A stretch of DNA of 64,000 nucleotides from JAXHUH01 sp034211175 (GTDB taxonomy: Bacteria; Actinomycetota; Acidimicrobiia; Acidimicrobiales; CAIXPF01): positions 33,706-97,705 of the forward strand of contig JAXHUH010000014.1 in NCBI GenBank assembly GCA_034211175.1, given 5' to 3'. Under the pieces are notes generated by a model that did no database searches, was not told where the DNA came from, and worked only from the letters and a program-made list of their open reading frames with translations. Positions within the stretch are counted from its first letter, which is position 1; every line of letters begins with the position of its first letter. The position numbers were made by a program, and so were the translations under genes. Of this stretch, positions 35,652 to 43,824 are shown one piece after another.

Positions 35652-35718
35652 TGTGAGCAACATTACGAACGCCTTGTCACGGGTCAGTCGCCGCACGGTT
35701 TCGTGTGAGTTAACTCAC
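35652..35718 (-). promoter_or_regulatory. operator-like sites upstream of the transporter operon
   Basis: GTGAGTTAACTCAC at 35705-35718 is a perfect 14-bp palindrome. TGTGAGCAA at 35652-35660, nearer the binding-protein start, recurs at 39814-39822 ahead of the dioxygenase operon. A shared regulator, perhaps the cupin protein at 36406, is inferred. Confidence 0.5.
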
Positions 35719-35761
35719 GGGGCGATCTCTCAGGGACGGCGTTGCTCAGGGGCGGTGTCCC

Positions 35762-36208
35762 TCAAGGACCGACGTCCTCGGCGACGAGGCCGAGCTGCTG
35801 GTAGACGGCCAGGCCGTCCCACATGCTCCAGGCCTCGACGATGCGGCCGCCGCCGAGCCGGTAGACGTCGACGCCCTCCATCACGATCCGCTTGCCGGTC
35901 GCCTCGACCTTCCCGTACGGGCCCGTGTGGTCACCCCACGTCGACCAGCGCAGGACGACCTTGTCGCCCTCGGCCACCAGGTCGCCGATCGTCGTCTCGA
36001 TCGCGGTGAAGCCGGCCAGGTAGCGCTCGACGTCCTCTCGAACGGCGTCGACCGTGTTCGACTCGAAGTCGCCCCAGTGGGTCACCGCCTCGGGGTGGAT
36101 CACCTCCTCGATCGCCGAGAGGTCGGACTCGCCCCACAGCCGGTGGTGGAACGCCCGGATGATCTCCTTGTTGCTCGCGTCGGGGTTGGTCTCGTTGGCG
36201 TCGGTCAT
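35762..36208 (-). CDS. SnoaL-like / ketosteroid-isomerase-like protein
   Basis: The 148-residue protein has the NTF2-like fold signature of SnoaL polyketide cyclases: KEIIRAFHHRLWGESDLSAI, EEVIHPEAVTHWGD, and GKRIVMEGVDVYRLGGGRIV followed by EAWSMWDGLAVYQQLGL. ATG 36208 is preferred to 36214 because GGAGG abuts the latter. Members bind small hydrophobic ligands and act as isomerases, hydrolases or without catalysis. It is divergent from the cupin regulator and lies between the transporter and dioxygenase operons, so it may process a pathway intermediate. Confidence 0.8.
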   Translation of the reverse strand: MTDANETNPDASNKEIIRAFHHRLWGESDLSAIEEVIHPEAVTHWGDFESNTVDAVREDVERYLAGFTAIETTIGDLVAEGDKVVLRWSTWGDHTGPYGKVEATGKRIVMEGVDVYRLGGGRIVEAWSMWDGLAVYQQLGLVAEDVGP

Positions 36209-36405
36209 CGGCATCCTCCGTTGGTCGTCGGCGCCGCGCGGGCGCCGGTGCGGTCATGTGGCCGGGCGGGCCCCGGCGCGGGTCGATCGGGCGGGTCGCT
36301 GCGGCGCCACCGCGTCGCGCCCCGGCCACCGCTCGTCGTGGGCACCTCCGGCGCTCCGGTACGCTCGCCGGGGTGGGGCGCACGGTGCGAAGCGAGGACG
36401 ACGGC

Positions 36406-36984
36406 GTGCAGGCGCAGAACTCGCTCGCCATCACCGCGCTCGGCCTGCGCCTGCGTGAGCGCCGCCACCAGCTCGGCCTCACGCTGAAGGACCTGGCCGG
36501 TGCCACCGGCCTGTCGGTGCCCTTCCTCAGCCAGGTCGAGAACGGCTACGGCACACCGAGCCTCGCGACGCTCTTCGCCCTGGCACGAGAGCTGGACACC
36601 GTACCCGAGGCCCTCCTCGCCGGCCCGGTCCGGGAGGACATCAACGTCGTGCGGGCCGACGCCGGTGCCCGCTACACCTACAGCGACACCGAGCTGAACG
36701 CGGTGCGTCGGGTGCTGACCGGCGAGGGCGAGCCGTTCAGCGTCAGCGAGTACACGGTCGAGCCCGGTGCCGACCTCGGCGACTTCCAGGCGTCCGAGGG
36801 CCGGGAGCTGATCCACGTCGTCGCCGGCGAGCTGCTCGTGGAGATCCGGGCCGGTGAGCGCCTCGCCCGCCACGCGCTCGGGCCGGGCGACACCATCGCC
36901 TACTCGACGACCGACGAGCACCGCTGGAGCGTCCTCGGCGACGCGACGACGCGGTTCGTGCACGTCATCTCGCCCCAGCACTGA
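36406..36984 (+). CDS. XRE-family regulator with cupin sensor domain
   Basis: The 192-residue protein joins an N-terminal helix-turn-helix (LRLRERRHQLGLTLKDLAGA, then TGLSVPFLSQVENGYGTPSL) to a C-terminal cupin (residues 110-190: GRELIHVVAGELLVEI, then ALGPGDTIAYSTTDEHRW). This architecture is common for regulators of small-molecule catabolism and detoxification. The GTG at 36406 has GAGGA seven bases upstream; GTG codons at 36373 and 36385 are alternatives. It is the only regulator in the 31.9-39.7 kb block and the best candidate for binding the shared TGTGAGCAA sites. Confidence 0.85.
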   Translation: MQAQNSLAITALGLRLRERRHQLGLTLKDLAGATGLSVPFLSQVENGYGTPSLATLFALARELDTVPEALLAGPVREDINVVRADAGARYTYSDTELNAVRRVLTGEGEPFSVSEYTVEPGADLGDFQASEGRELIHVVAGELLVEIRAGERLARHALGPGDTIAYSTTDEHRWSVLGDATTRFVHVISPQH

Positions 36985-37046
36985 CCGCCGCCGGTCACCG
37001 GAGGCCGCACGCCGCGACCGGAACACGGCCACGGCCGAGGCGGCCG

Positions 37047-37862
37047 TCACCGGCCGGGGGTACCGGCCGGGCGGACGAGCGGGAACGTGTCGCAGGTGAG
37101 GAGATCGCCGGTCGTGCGACCGTGGTCGAGCATCCGCCAGAACGACGCCGCCTGCTCACCGCGGTCGACGTAGCGGGCGTCGGGCGCGGCCCAGCGGGTC
37201 GACAACCGACGGAACCATCGGTCCTCCACCGGCGCGGAGCCGGCGCTGTGCAGCGTCAGCGGGTCGAGCGCGATCACGTCGCCGGCGCGCACCTCCCAGC
37301 CCCGGGTCGTCGAGCGGTCGTGCACCGAGTCGGGCACCGGTTCGAGCCCACCGTCGCCACCGAAGGTCGACCCGCTCGACGCGAACTCGACCGGGGCGAA
37401 GGTGCGCCCCCACCGGTGCGAGCCCGGGACGACCCGCAGGGCGGCGTCGGCCGGTGCGTCGTCGAGGGCCAGCCACAGCGTGAGGAAGGCGCCGTCGATG
37501 TTGTAGTACGGCCCGTCCTGGTGCCACGGGCTCGGCGTGTCCGCGCCGGGCGCGGACGCGAACCACTGGTCCTCGACCAACACGACCGCGTCAGCGCCGA
37601 GGAGCTGCGCGGCGAGCGCGGCCATCGGCGAGTCGAAGAGGAACGCCCGGAGGCCGTCGTCGTCGAACCACCGGAACAGGTCGCTGTCGACGGCGGGCCG
37701 GTCGTCCGGCGAGAGCCGCCCGTAGTGGGGCCCGGGCGTCGCCCGGCACCGCTCGATCGCCGCGCACAGCTCCTCGAGGTCGGCGGCGACGACGACACCG
37801 GGCAGGTGCACGGCCCCGTCGGCCCGGAACGTGTCGACCGCGGTCGCACCGGGCGCGGTCAT
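37047..37862 (-). CDS. phytanoyl-CoA dioxygenase family protein
   Basis: The 271-residue protein is a complete PhyH-type Fe(II)/2-oxoglutarate oxygenase. The metal triad is H114-x-D116 in PSPWHQDGPYYN and H205 in PLTLHSAGSA, and an Arg in WFRRLSTRW should bind 2-oxoglutarate. It hydroxylates a C-H bond of a small substrate while decarboxylating 2-oxoglutarate. ATG 37862 overlaps the Rieske alpha stop (ATGA), so it is the third coupled gene of the dioxygenase operon. A GGCC-rich hairpin (37031-37047) overlaps its stop. Confidence 0.9.
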   Translation of the reverse strand: MTAPGATAVDTFRADGAVHLPGVVVAADLEELCAAIERCRATPGPHYGRLSPDDRPAVDSDLFRWFDDDGLRAFLFDSPMAALAAQLLGADAVVLVEDQWFASAPGADTPSPWHQDGPYYNIDGAFLTLWLALDDAPADAALRVVPGSHRWGRTFAPVEFASSGSTFGGDGGLEPVPDSVHDRSTTRGWEVRAGDVIALDPLTLHSAGSAPVEDRWFRRLSTRWAAPDARYVDRGEQAASFWRMLDHGRTTGDLLTCDTFPLVRPAGTPGR

Positions 37863-39154
37863 CGCCGGCCCGTCATCAGCGTCAGCCACTCGGCCAGGTA
37901 GGCCCGCTGCGGCGCCTCGCTGGTGATCGGCCCGGTGAGCAGGCCGTCGTCGCCGACCGTGTCCGACGGCGCGCCGAGCCCGCGGCTCGTGTCGATCCAC
38001 GGGACCTCGGGGATGGACAGGCCCGCCTGGACCCGTTCGAACATCGCCAGGTCGTCGGGGGTGCCGAAGCTGACGAAGTCCTCGTCGACCCGTAGCCGCA
38101 TGAGGTTGATCTCCTCGGGTGCGTCGTCGGCGAGGAGGAGGAAGAGGTGGAGGCGCGTGCGGTCGACCTCGACGGGCTCGACCACCATCAGCTGGTTGCC
38201 GACGAAGATCAGGTTCGGGAACAGGCTCAGGTTGACCATGCTCCCGGTCGCCAGGTCGAAGCTGCGCTCGGCCTCGGCACCGAGCCGGTCGCGCAGCTCG
38301 GCGGCGGGGGCCTCGATGAACGGCAGCGGCCGCATCGTCGCCCACGGCCCGTCGGGGATGCCGGGGCGCTGGTCGACGACCATGTGGCCCCGGCCGAGGA
38401 CCTTGGCCACCATCGGCGTGGCGCCCGGGTCCCGCTCGAGCACCGTCGTGGTGTCGGCCGAGAGGCCGAGCTCGTTGTAGGAGCGGTGGGCGTACGTTGC
38501 GTGGAGACCGTCGGCCGCGTTGTCCCACGCCAGCTTCCAGTTGCCCTGGTACTCGAGGGTCAGCGCGGTCGGCAGCACCCGCACCCGACCGCCCGGGCAG
38601 CGGTCGACCTGGTCGTCGATGAGGGCGGCGGCGGGGCCGAGCCAGTCGAGGAGCGGCTCGGGCTCGGGCGCCAGCGTGCCGAACACGAACCCCCGGTGGC
38701 TGGCCACCGTGAGGCCGGTGAGCGCCAGGCGGTCGCGGTCCATCTCCACGTAGTTGCCCGGGTACGGCACGCCGACGAGGCGGCCGTCGTTGGCGAAGGT
38801 CCACCCGTGGTACGGGCAGGTGAACCGCTTGGCGCAGCCCCGCTCGGCCGACTCGACCGTCGTGCCCCGGTGGGTGCAGCGGTTCAGCACGGCCCGCACC
38901 GCGCCGTCGTCGCCCCGGGTGACGAGCACCGGCCGGCGGCCGACCCGCACCTGGCGGAAGTCGCCGGCGGCCGGCAGCTCGCTCTCGTGGACGAGGTAGG
39001 TCCAGGTGCGGCCGAACACCGAGCGCATCTCGCCGTCGAAGATGGCGGGGTCGGTGTAGACGCGGCGGTGGACCCGGTCGGGCTCGACCAGGGCGGCGAG
39101 CTCGTCGTCGAGCGGGTCGCCCGGTCGGCGGCCGTCGGCCGCGATGCCGCTCAC
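37859..39154 (-). CDS. aromatic-ring-hydroxylating dioxygenase, alpha subunit
   Basis: The 431-residue protein has a Rieske [2Fe-2S] motif C93-x-H95 and C113-x-x-H116 (NRCTHRGT, FTCPYHGWTF). The mononuclear iron site DNAADGLHATYAH supplies H218 and H223, with bridging D215. With the beta subunit it would insert both oxygen atoms into an aromatic ring to form a cis-dihydrodiol, taking electrons from a reductase that is not encoded nearby. GTG 39154 sits in GTGA with the beta stop. The ring substrate is unknown. Confidence 0.92.
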   Translation of the reverse strand: MSGIAADGRRPGDPLDDELAALVEPDRVHRRVYTDPAIFDGEMRSVFGRTWTYLVHESELPAAGDFRQVRVGRRPVLVTRGDDGAVRAVLNRCTHRGTTVESAERGCAKRFTCPYHGWTFANDGRLVGVPYPGNYVEMDRDRLALTGLTVASHRGFVFGTLAPEPEPLLDWLGPAAALIDDQVDRCPGGRVRVLPTALTLEYQGNWKLAWDNAADGLHATYAHRSYNELGLSADTTTVLERDPGATPMVAKVLGRGHMVVDQRPGIPDGPWATMRPLPFIEAPAAELRDRLGAEAERSFDLATGSMVNLSLFPNLIFVGNQLMVVEPVEVDRTRLHLFLLLADDAPEEINLMRLRVDEDFVSFGTPDDLAMFERVQAGLSIPEVPWIDTSRGLGAPSDTVGDDGLLTGPITSEAPQRAYLAEWLTLMTGRR

Positions 39155-39738
39155 AGCAGCACCCCCGGGTGCCGGCACGCGCTGCGCAACGACGGGACCA
39201 CGAGGATCTTCAGCGTGATCGGCCGGGCGCCGCCGCGTGCACCCTGGCGGGGCGGGCCGAAGCGGTGGAACTGGTGGCCGGCCCAGTCCTGACGGCGACC
39301 GCCCCGGTGCTCCGCGAGCACGAGGCTCGACCGCACCGAGAGCGCACCGTCGTCGTGGGCCAGGGCCTCGACGTTGGACACCAGCCGGACGGTGAGCGGC
39401 CGCGGGTGTTGTGACCAGGCGCTCGGCCCCTCCGCCCAGGCCACCCGCTCGTGCAGGCGCCGGACGTCGTCCAGGTAGAACGACTGATCGAGGGCGGGGT
39501 GGGCGTCGGGGTCGAGCGGCACCCACAGGGCACCGTCGGCCGCCCAGAGCTCGAGCCACTCGGCCATGCGGTGGTCGTCGAGCAGGCGGGCCTCGTGGCG
39601 CACCACGGACTCGGCCTCGGCCACCGCCGACGGGTCCGCGTAACCGACGCCCCGCCACTGGGCGAGCTCGTTCGCCAGCCGGTCGTAGGTGGGCACGAGG
39701 GTGCCGCCACCCTCCCCACCGGTCCGCACCGTCGTCAT
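39151..39738 (-). CDS. aromatic-ring-hydroxylating dioxygenase, beta subunit
   Basis: The 195-residue protein has the NTF2-like fold of ring-hydroxylating beta subunits: AEAESVVRHEARLLDDHRMA, WLELWAADGALWVPLDPDAH, then SFYLDDVRRLHERV and the conserved RSSLVLAEHRGG. It is structural, stabilising the alpha3beta3 enzyme. It is the first gene of the beta-alpha-PhyH operon, an order opposite to most alpha-beta operons. ATG 39738 is preferred; in-frame sequence upstream is not family-like. A TTTGCT-GTG-AGCAAA inverted repeat lies upstream. Confidence 0.85.
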   Translation of the reverse strand: MTTVRTGGEGGGTLVPTYDRLANELAQWRGVGYADPSAVAEAESVVRHEARLLDDHRMAEWLELWAADGALWVPLDPDAHPALDQSFYLDDVRRLHERVAWAEGPSAWSQHPRPLTVRLVSNVEALAHDDGALSVRSSLVLAEHRGGRRQDWAGHQFHRFGPPRQGARGGARPITLKILVVPSLRSACRHPGVLL

Positions 39739-40052
39739 GATCGCGTGCCAGCCATCCGCTGGGGTCCCTCCGGGTCGCACCGTCGGCAGGGCTCGGCCAC
39801 CCGCCGTGTTTGCTGTGAGCAAAGTACCAGTGCGGTTCCCGGCGGTCCCGCACGAGGCTGTTGCCACTCGATGAACCGCGTGTTTCGCAGCACGGTCGCC
39901 ACGCCGCGACCGAGCCGGTCGACCCGCCCGCGTCCCCCTGCGCATCGGGCAACCCGATCGCCCCATCACCGTCGCCTCGCTGCGCCGTCACCCTGCCACC
40001 TGAGGTGGCGGGCCGTCCCGAGCAGGCGCGCCGGTATCGCGAGCCGGTCGGT
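39739..40052 (-). promoter_or_regulatory. regulatory interval upstream of the dioxygenase operon
   Basis: No gene fits in these 314 bases. TTTGCT-GTG-AGCAAA at 39809-39823 is a perfect inverted repeat and includes TGTGAGCAA, shared with 35652-35660. GCCACCT-G-AGGTGGC at 39995-40009 is a second, weaker hairpin just past the lipoprotein stop at 40053. Confidence 0.5.
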
Positions 40053-41123
40053 TCAGCTGCCGGTGTCCGCGAGGCCGTACAGAGGGCCCGAGTAGCGGAG
40101 CTGGATGTGATAGCCGGTCTCGGCGAAGCGGTCGAGGACGTCGAGGACGGCCGCCGTGTTCGCGTCGAGGTCGATGTCCGCGGGGGCGAGCGGTCCGCCG
40201 TACACGCCGTCGGCGGCGAGGTCGTCGGCGTCGAGGAGGTCGACCAGGAGGCCGCCGGTGACGCCATCGGAGCCGGTGGTGGTGACGTGGACGCCGGCCG
40301 CGTCGAGGGCTTCGTTGAACCGTCGGTGTGCGTCCTCGAGCTCCGCGAAGGAGTGCTCGACGATGGTGACGTAGACGTGGCGACCCCAGTCGAGCTCGGC
40401 GACCGCTTCGGCGATCTCGGTCTCGAGCGCAGCGGCGGCTTCGGTCGAGGTGACCCGGTACTCGCGGGACCCGTCCGTGGCGCGGTGGGCGGCGCCGCCG
40501 GCGTAGTCGTCGCCGGCGACGCGGCCCAGTCCCTGGTAGCGAAGCCACGTGGTGTCGTGGGTGCGGGCGGCGACGACATCGGCGTCGACGCGGGCCTCGA
40601 GCAACTGGGCGGGGCGGGTGGGTGGTTCGAACAGCCACGGTTCCACGTCGGCCGTGGTGGTGGTGAGGGTGCCGCACGAGACGCGGGGCGCGAAGGTGCC
40701 GTCGTTCGGTGCGGCGACCATCTCGAACAGGGACGTGCCGATCGTGTTGTGCGGAACGTCGAGGCCGTCGGCGGCGAGCTCGTCGAAACCGTCGGCGTCT
40801 GCGTCGATCGAGCCGAGGTACTCGCGGTCGACGTAGACGTCGTAGAAGCGCAGGCCGTCAACGGCGGTCCAGGTGAAGGTGACGTAGCCGCCGTCGGTGA
40901 GCGCGGTTGCGCAGGCGAACTCGCCGGCCGAGGCGACCGGGAGCGGTGCGGTGGTGTCGGTGCTCGCATCGGCGGTGGTCGAGGTCGTGCTCTCGACGGT
41001 CGAGGACACATCGGCCGAGCCGCACGCCGAGACCACGCCCAGCCCGACGATCGACGCGGCGGCCGCCAGGCAGCGGCCGCGGCGGTACGCCCCCGTCGAC
41101 GTCGTCGACACCGCTAGCCACAT
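40053..41123 (-). CDS. putative lipoprotein, unknown function
   Basis: The 356-residue protein starts with a hydrophobic signal (CLAAAASIVGLGVVSACGS) and lipobox SAC near residue 34, then a Thr/Ser spacer. The exported part starts with a fibronectin-like segment (TFTWTAVDGLRFYDVYVDRE) and continues with mixed alpha/beta sequence containing YVTIVEHSFAELEDAHRRFN and LLVDLLDADDLAADGVYGG. It is not assigned to a family. ATG 41123 has AAGGAG seven bases upstream. It is divergent from the M20 peptidase gene. Confidence 0.65.
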   Translation of the reverse strand: MWLAVSTTSTGAYRRGRCLAAAASIVGLGVVSACGSADVSSTVESTTSTTADASTDTTAPLPVASAGEFACATALTDGGYVTFTWTAVDGLRFYDVYVDREYLGSIDADADGFDELAADGLDVPHNTIGTSLFEMVAAPNDGTFAPRVSCGTLTTTTADVEPWLFEPPTRPAQLLEARVDADVVAARTHDTTWLRYQGLGRVAGDDYAGGAAHRATDGSREYRVTSTEAAAALETEIAEAVAELDWGRHVYVTIVEHSFAELEDAHRRFNEALDAAGVHVTTTGSDGVTGGLLVDLLDADDLAADGVYGGPLAPADIDLDANTAAVLDVLDRFAETGYHIQLRYSGPLYGLADTGS

Positions 41124-41418
41124 ACAACTTCTCCTTCGCGGGCGAGCCTGCGACGGCCATGGCGCCACACCCGGTTCCAGGTCGGCGGAGGACGTCCTTC
41201 AGGTTCGTCATGGTGGACGAGGCGGCGCTCTCTGCGGAGAGGAAGGAAGGCCCACGTGCACGTGAACGGTGACACCCGGGCGGCGACGCGTCGCCAGCGG
41301 TTCGTCCGGGGTTGGCGGCGCCGGGCGCCGGGTGGCCGCGACGGGGGTGAGGGCCGGGGCGTGGGACGATGCACGGCGTGACCTGCTTCGACGCCATGGC
41401 GACGTGTCGCCCGGACCG
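41124..41418. other. divergent intergenic region, no recognised feature
   Basis: These 295 bases separate the lipoprotein gene (minus) from the M20 peptidase (plus). Frames here are Arg/Gly/Ala-rich and resemble no family. The region should hold two promoters, but no clear -10 boxes were found. Confidence 0.4.
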
Positions 41419-42831
41419 ATGGGGCCGGCGGTGACCCTCTCGACCCACGCAGACGGGCTCGACGAGCTGTTCGCCTACGTCGGCGCCCAGATGGACCGCT
41501 CGATCGAGCGGCTCGGCGAGTACCTGTCCCGACCGAGCATCAGCGTCACCGGGGAGGGCATCGCCGAGACCGCGGCGCACCTCGCCGGCTGGCTCACCGA
41601 GCTCGGCTTCGACGCCGTGGTCCACGAGACACCCGGCCACCCGGTCGTGGTCGCCCGCCGGGACGGGCCGCCGGGCCGGCCGACCGTGCTCCTCTACGGC
41701 CACTACGACGTGCAGCCGCCGGAGCCGCTCGACGCGTGGACGACCCCGCCGTTCGAGCCGACGATCCGCAACGGCCGCATCTACGCCCGGGGCGCCGGCG
41801 ACAACAAGGGCCAGCACTTCGCCCAGCTCCTGGCGATCGAGACCCACCTCGCCGTTCACGGCGAGCTGCCGTGCGGCGTGGTGATGGTGCTCGACGGCGA
41901 GGAGGAGGTCGGCAGCCCCAACCTCGACGCGTTCGTCGCCGATCACCGCGACGAGCTGGACGACGTCGACCTCGTCGTCACCGCGGACGGCCCGATGGCC
42001 GACGGCGACCGCGCCCGCCTCATCCTCGGCTGCCGGGGCGTGCTCGCCTTCGAGATCCGCATCCGCGGCGCCCGCCGCGACCTGCACAGCGGCAACTTCG
42101 GTGGCGCCGCGCCCCAGCCGGCGTGGGAGCTGGTCCAGCTCCTCGCCACGATGCGGGCGGCCGACGGGCGGATCACGATCGACGGCGGGGTCGGTGGGCG
42201 CTCCCCGCTGGTCGACGACGCCGACCTGGCCGCCATCGACGCCGGCGGCACGACCGAGGCCGCGCTGCGCGACGTCCTCGGCGTCGAGCGGCTCGAAGGG
42301 CCGCACGACCGGTCGGTGGCCCAACGACTGGCGTGCTGGCCGACGCTGACGATCAACGGCGTCCACTCCGGTTGGACCGGCCCCGGGTCGAAGACGGTCC
42401 TGCCCGACGAGGCGTGGGCGATCTGCGACATCCGCCTCGTGCCCGGTCAGGTCGGTTCGGACGTGTTCGAGCACGTGCGCCGACACGTCGCCGATCGGTG
42501 CCCCCACGCCGAGGTCACCAACCTGACCGCGATGGAGCCGTCGCGCACACCGGTCGATTCGCCGTGGACGCCGCTCGTGCGGGGCGCGCTCGCCGCGGCC
42601 CACGGCTACGAGCCCGACCTGGTGCCGATCGTCGGCGGGAGCCTCCCCGAGCACACGTGGACCGGCACGCTCGGCAAGCACGCGTTCATCACGCCCTACG
42701 CCAACGCCGACGAGGCCAACCACGCCCCGGACGAGAACCTCGACCTCGGCTGCTTCGCCGCCGGCATCCGCACCGGCGTCGCCCTCCTCGCCGCCCTCGG
42801 CCAACACGCAGCCGCGTCGGCCGCTGACTGA
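41419..42831 (+). CDS. M20 family metallopeptidase (dipeptidase-like)
   Basis: The 470-residue protein has the M20 di-zinc site: VLLYGHYDVQP (first His-x-Asp), YARGAGDNKGQH with bridging Asp, LDGEEEVGSPNLD with the catalytic Glu, and HAPDENLDL near the C-terminus. The lid domain carries RGARRDLHSGNFGG. This pattern is closest to carnosinase-like and succinyl-diaminopimelate-type peptidases that cut dipeptides or N-acyl amino acids. ATG 41419 or GTG 41431 are both possible starts; similarity begins right after them. It is cytoplasmic, with no signal seen. Confidence 0.88.
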   Translation: MGPAVTLSTHADGLDELFAYVGAQMDRSIERLGEYLSRPSISVTGEGIAETAAHLAGWLTELGFDAVVHETPGHPVVVARRDGPPGRPTVLLYGHYDVQPPEPLDAWTTPPFEPTIRNGRIYARGAGDNKGQHFAQLLAIETHLAVHGELPCGVVMVLDGEEEVGSPNLDAFVADHRDELDDVDLVVTADGPMADGDRARLILGCRGVLAFEIRIRGARRDLHSGNFGGAAPQPAWELVQLLATMRAADGRITIDGGVGGRSPLVDDADLAAIDAGGTTEAALRDVLGVERLEGPHDRSVAQRLACWPTLTINGVHSGWTGPGSKTVLPDEAWAICDIRLVPGQVGSDVFEHVRRHVADRCPHAEVTNLTAMEPSRTPVDSPWTPLVRGALAAAHGYEPDLVPIVGGSLPEHTWTGTLGKHAFITPYANADEANHAPDENLDLGCFAAGIRTGVALLAALGQHAAASAAD

Positions 42832-42896
42832 CCGCGCGTGGTTCGTCCCGGGGGACGGACGGGGAACCGGGAGGGTGGCGGTAGCGTCCGATCACC

Positions 42897-43715
42897 ATGC
42901 GGGTGTTCTGCGTGGCCCTCCTCTCGCTCGTGGTGCTGACCGGGTGCACGGGTGACGGCGACGATGCTGGCGCCGATGACGCGTGGCCTGTCGGGGTGGC
43001 GGGCGGCGCGTTCGCTTCGGGGCCCGATGAACCGGCGTTCGGGACGTGGCGGCTGCGGGCGGCGCAGGCGCCCGACCTCGCCGCACTGCTCACCGAGGCT
43101 CGTGCAGCGCCGGAGATCACGTTCGGATCGGACGGCAAGGTGCGGGCCACCGATGGCTGCAACAGCCACGTGGCCACCTACGACCTCGACGGTGACGCGC
43201 TCCAACTCGACGACCAGTCGACCACCCTCGCCGGCTGCGTCGACCACCTGAGCCACCTGTACGCCGACCTCCTCGACGAGCTCGAGGAGGTCGCCGTCGA
43301 CGACGACACCCTCGCGCTGCGCGCCGGGCCGATCGTCCTCGTCCACCGATCGGAAGGCGCCGCGGGTGCGCTGCGCGACGTCGAGTGGCGGCTCGTGGAC
43401 ATCCGGCTCCCGTCGGCGGAGCACCTCCCGGGACCGGCCGGCGCCGAGCCGACGATCTCGTTCGACGACGGGACCGTCCGCGGCCGGTCCGGCTGCGGCT
43501 CCTACGAGGGTGCCTACGTCCGACCCCACGGCGATGGTCCGTGGTGGTACTGGTCGCCGAACGGCGCGGTCGGGACCGCAGGCGGGTGCGACGACGGCGC
43601 CATGATCGAGGGCGCGTACCTGGCCCTCCTCCGCCTGACGCGCAGGGTGACGATCGACGGCGACGAGCTGAGGCTGGACGGCTTCGGCGGGGCGAACCTG
43701 GCGTTCACCCGCTGA
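42897..43715 (+). CDS. META-domain-like lipoprotein
   Basis: The 272-residue protein has a lipoprotein signal (VALLSLVVLTGCTG, Cys at about 17). Two similar halves follow, each with a META/HslJ-like pattern: ITFGSDGKVRATDGCNSHVA with STTLAGC, and ISFDDGTVRGRSGCGSYEG with AVGTAGGC. Such domains are found in heat-shock-linked and drug-resistance envelope proteins, but the function is unclear. TAGCGT at 42882-42887 lies 9 bases before the ATG, so translation may be leaderless. A 14-bp inverted repeat follows the stop. Confidence 0.75.
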   Translation: MRVFCVALLSLVVLTGCTGDGDDAGADDAWPVGVAGGAFASGPDEPAFGTWRLRAAQAPDLAALLTEARAAPEITFGSDGKVRATDGCNSHVATYDLDGDALQLDDQSTTLAGCVDHLSHLYADLLDELEEVAVDDDTLALRAGPIVLVHRSEGAAGALRDVEWRLVDIRLPSAEHLPGPAGAEPTISFDDGTVRGRSGCGSYEGAYVRPHGDGPWWYWSPNGAVGTAGGCDDGAMIEGAYLALLRLTRRVTIDGDELRLDGFGGANLAFTR

Positions 43716-43733
43716 CCCGGCCGCGTCGGCGTC

Positions 43734-43769
43734 GCACACCGTGTGGCGGCGATCGGCCACACGGTGTGC
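43734..43769. terminator. 14-bp perfect inverted repeat after the META lipoprotein gene
   Basis: GCACACCGTGTGGC (43734-43747) pairs perfectly with GCCACACGGTGTGC (43756-43769) across eight bases, 18 bases past the stop at 43715. Each arm is itself nearly palindromic. It may act as terminator, as operator for the gene at 43825, or both. There is no T tract. Confidence 0.55.
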
Positions 43770-43824
43770 GGGTTGGGGAGGTCGGGTGGGAGACTGCGGG
43801 CTGCACGCCACGGGGGAGGCTCCG

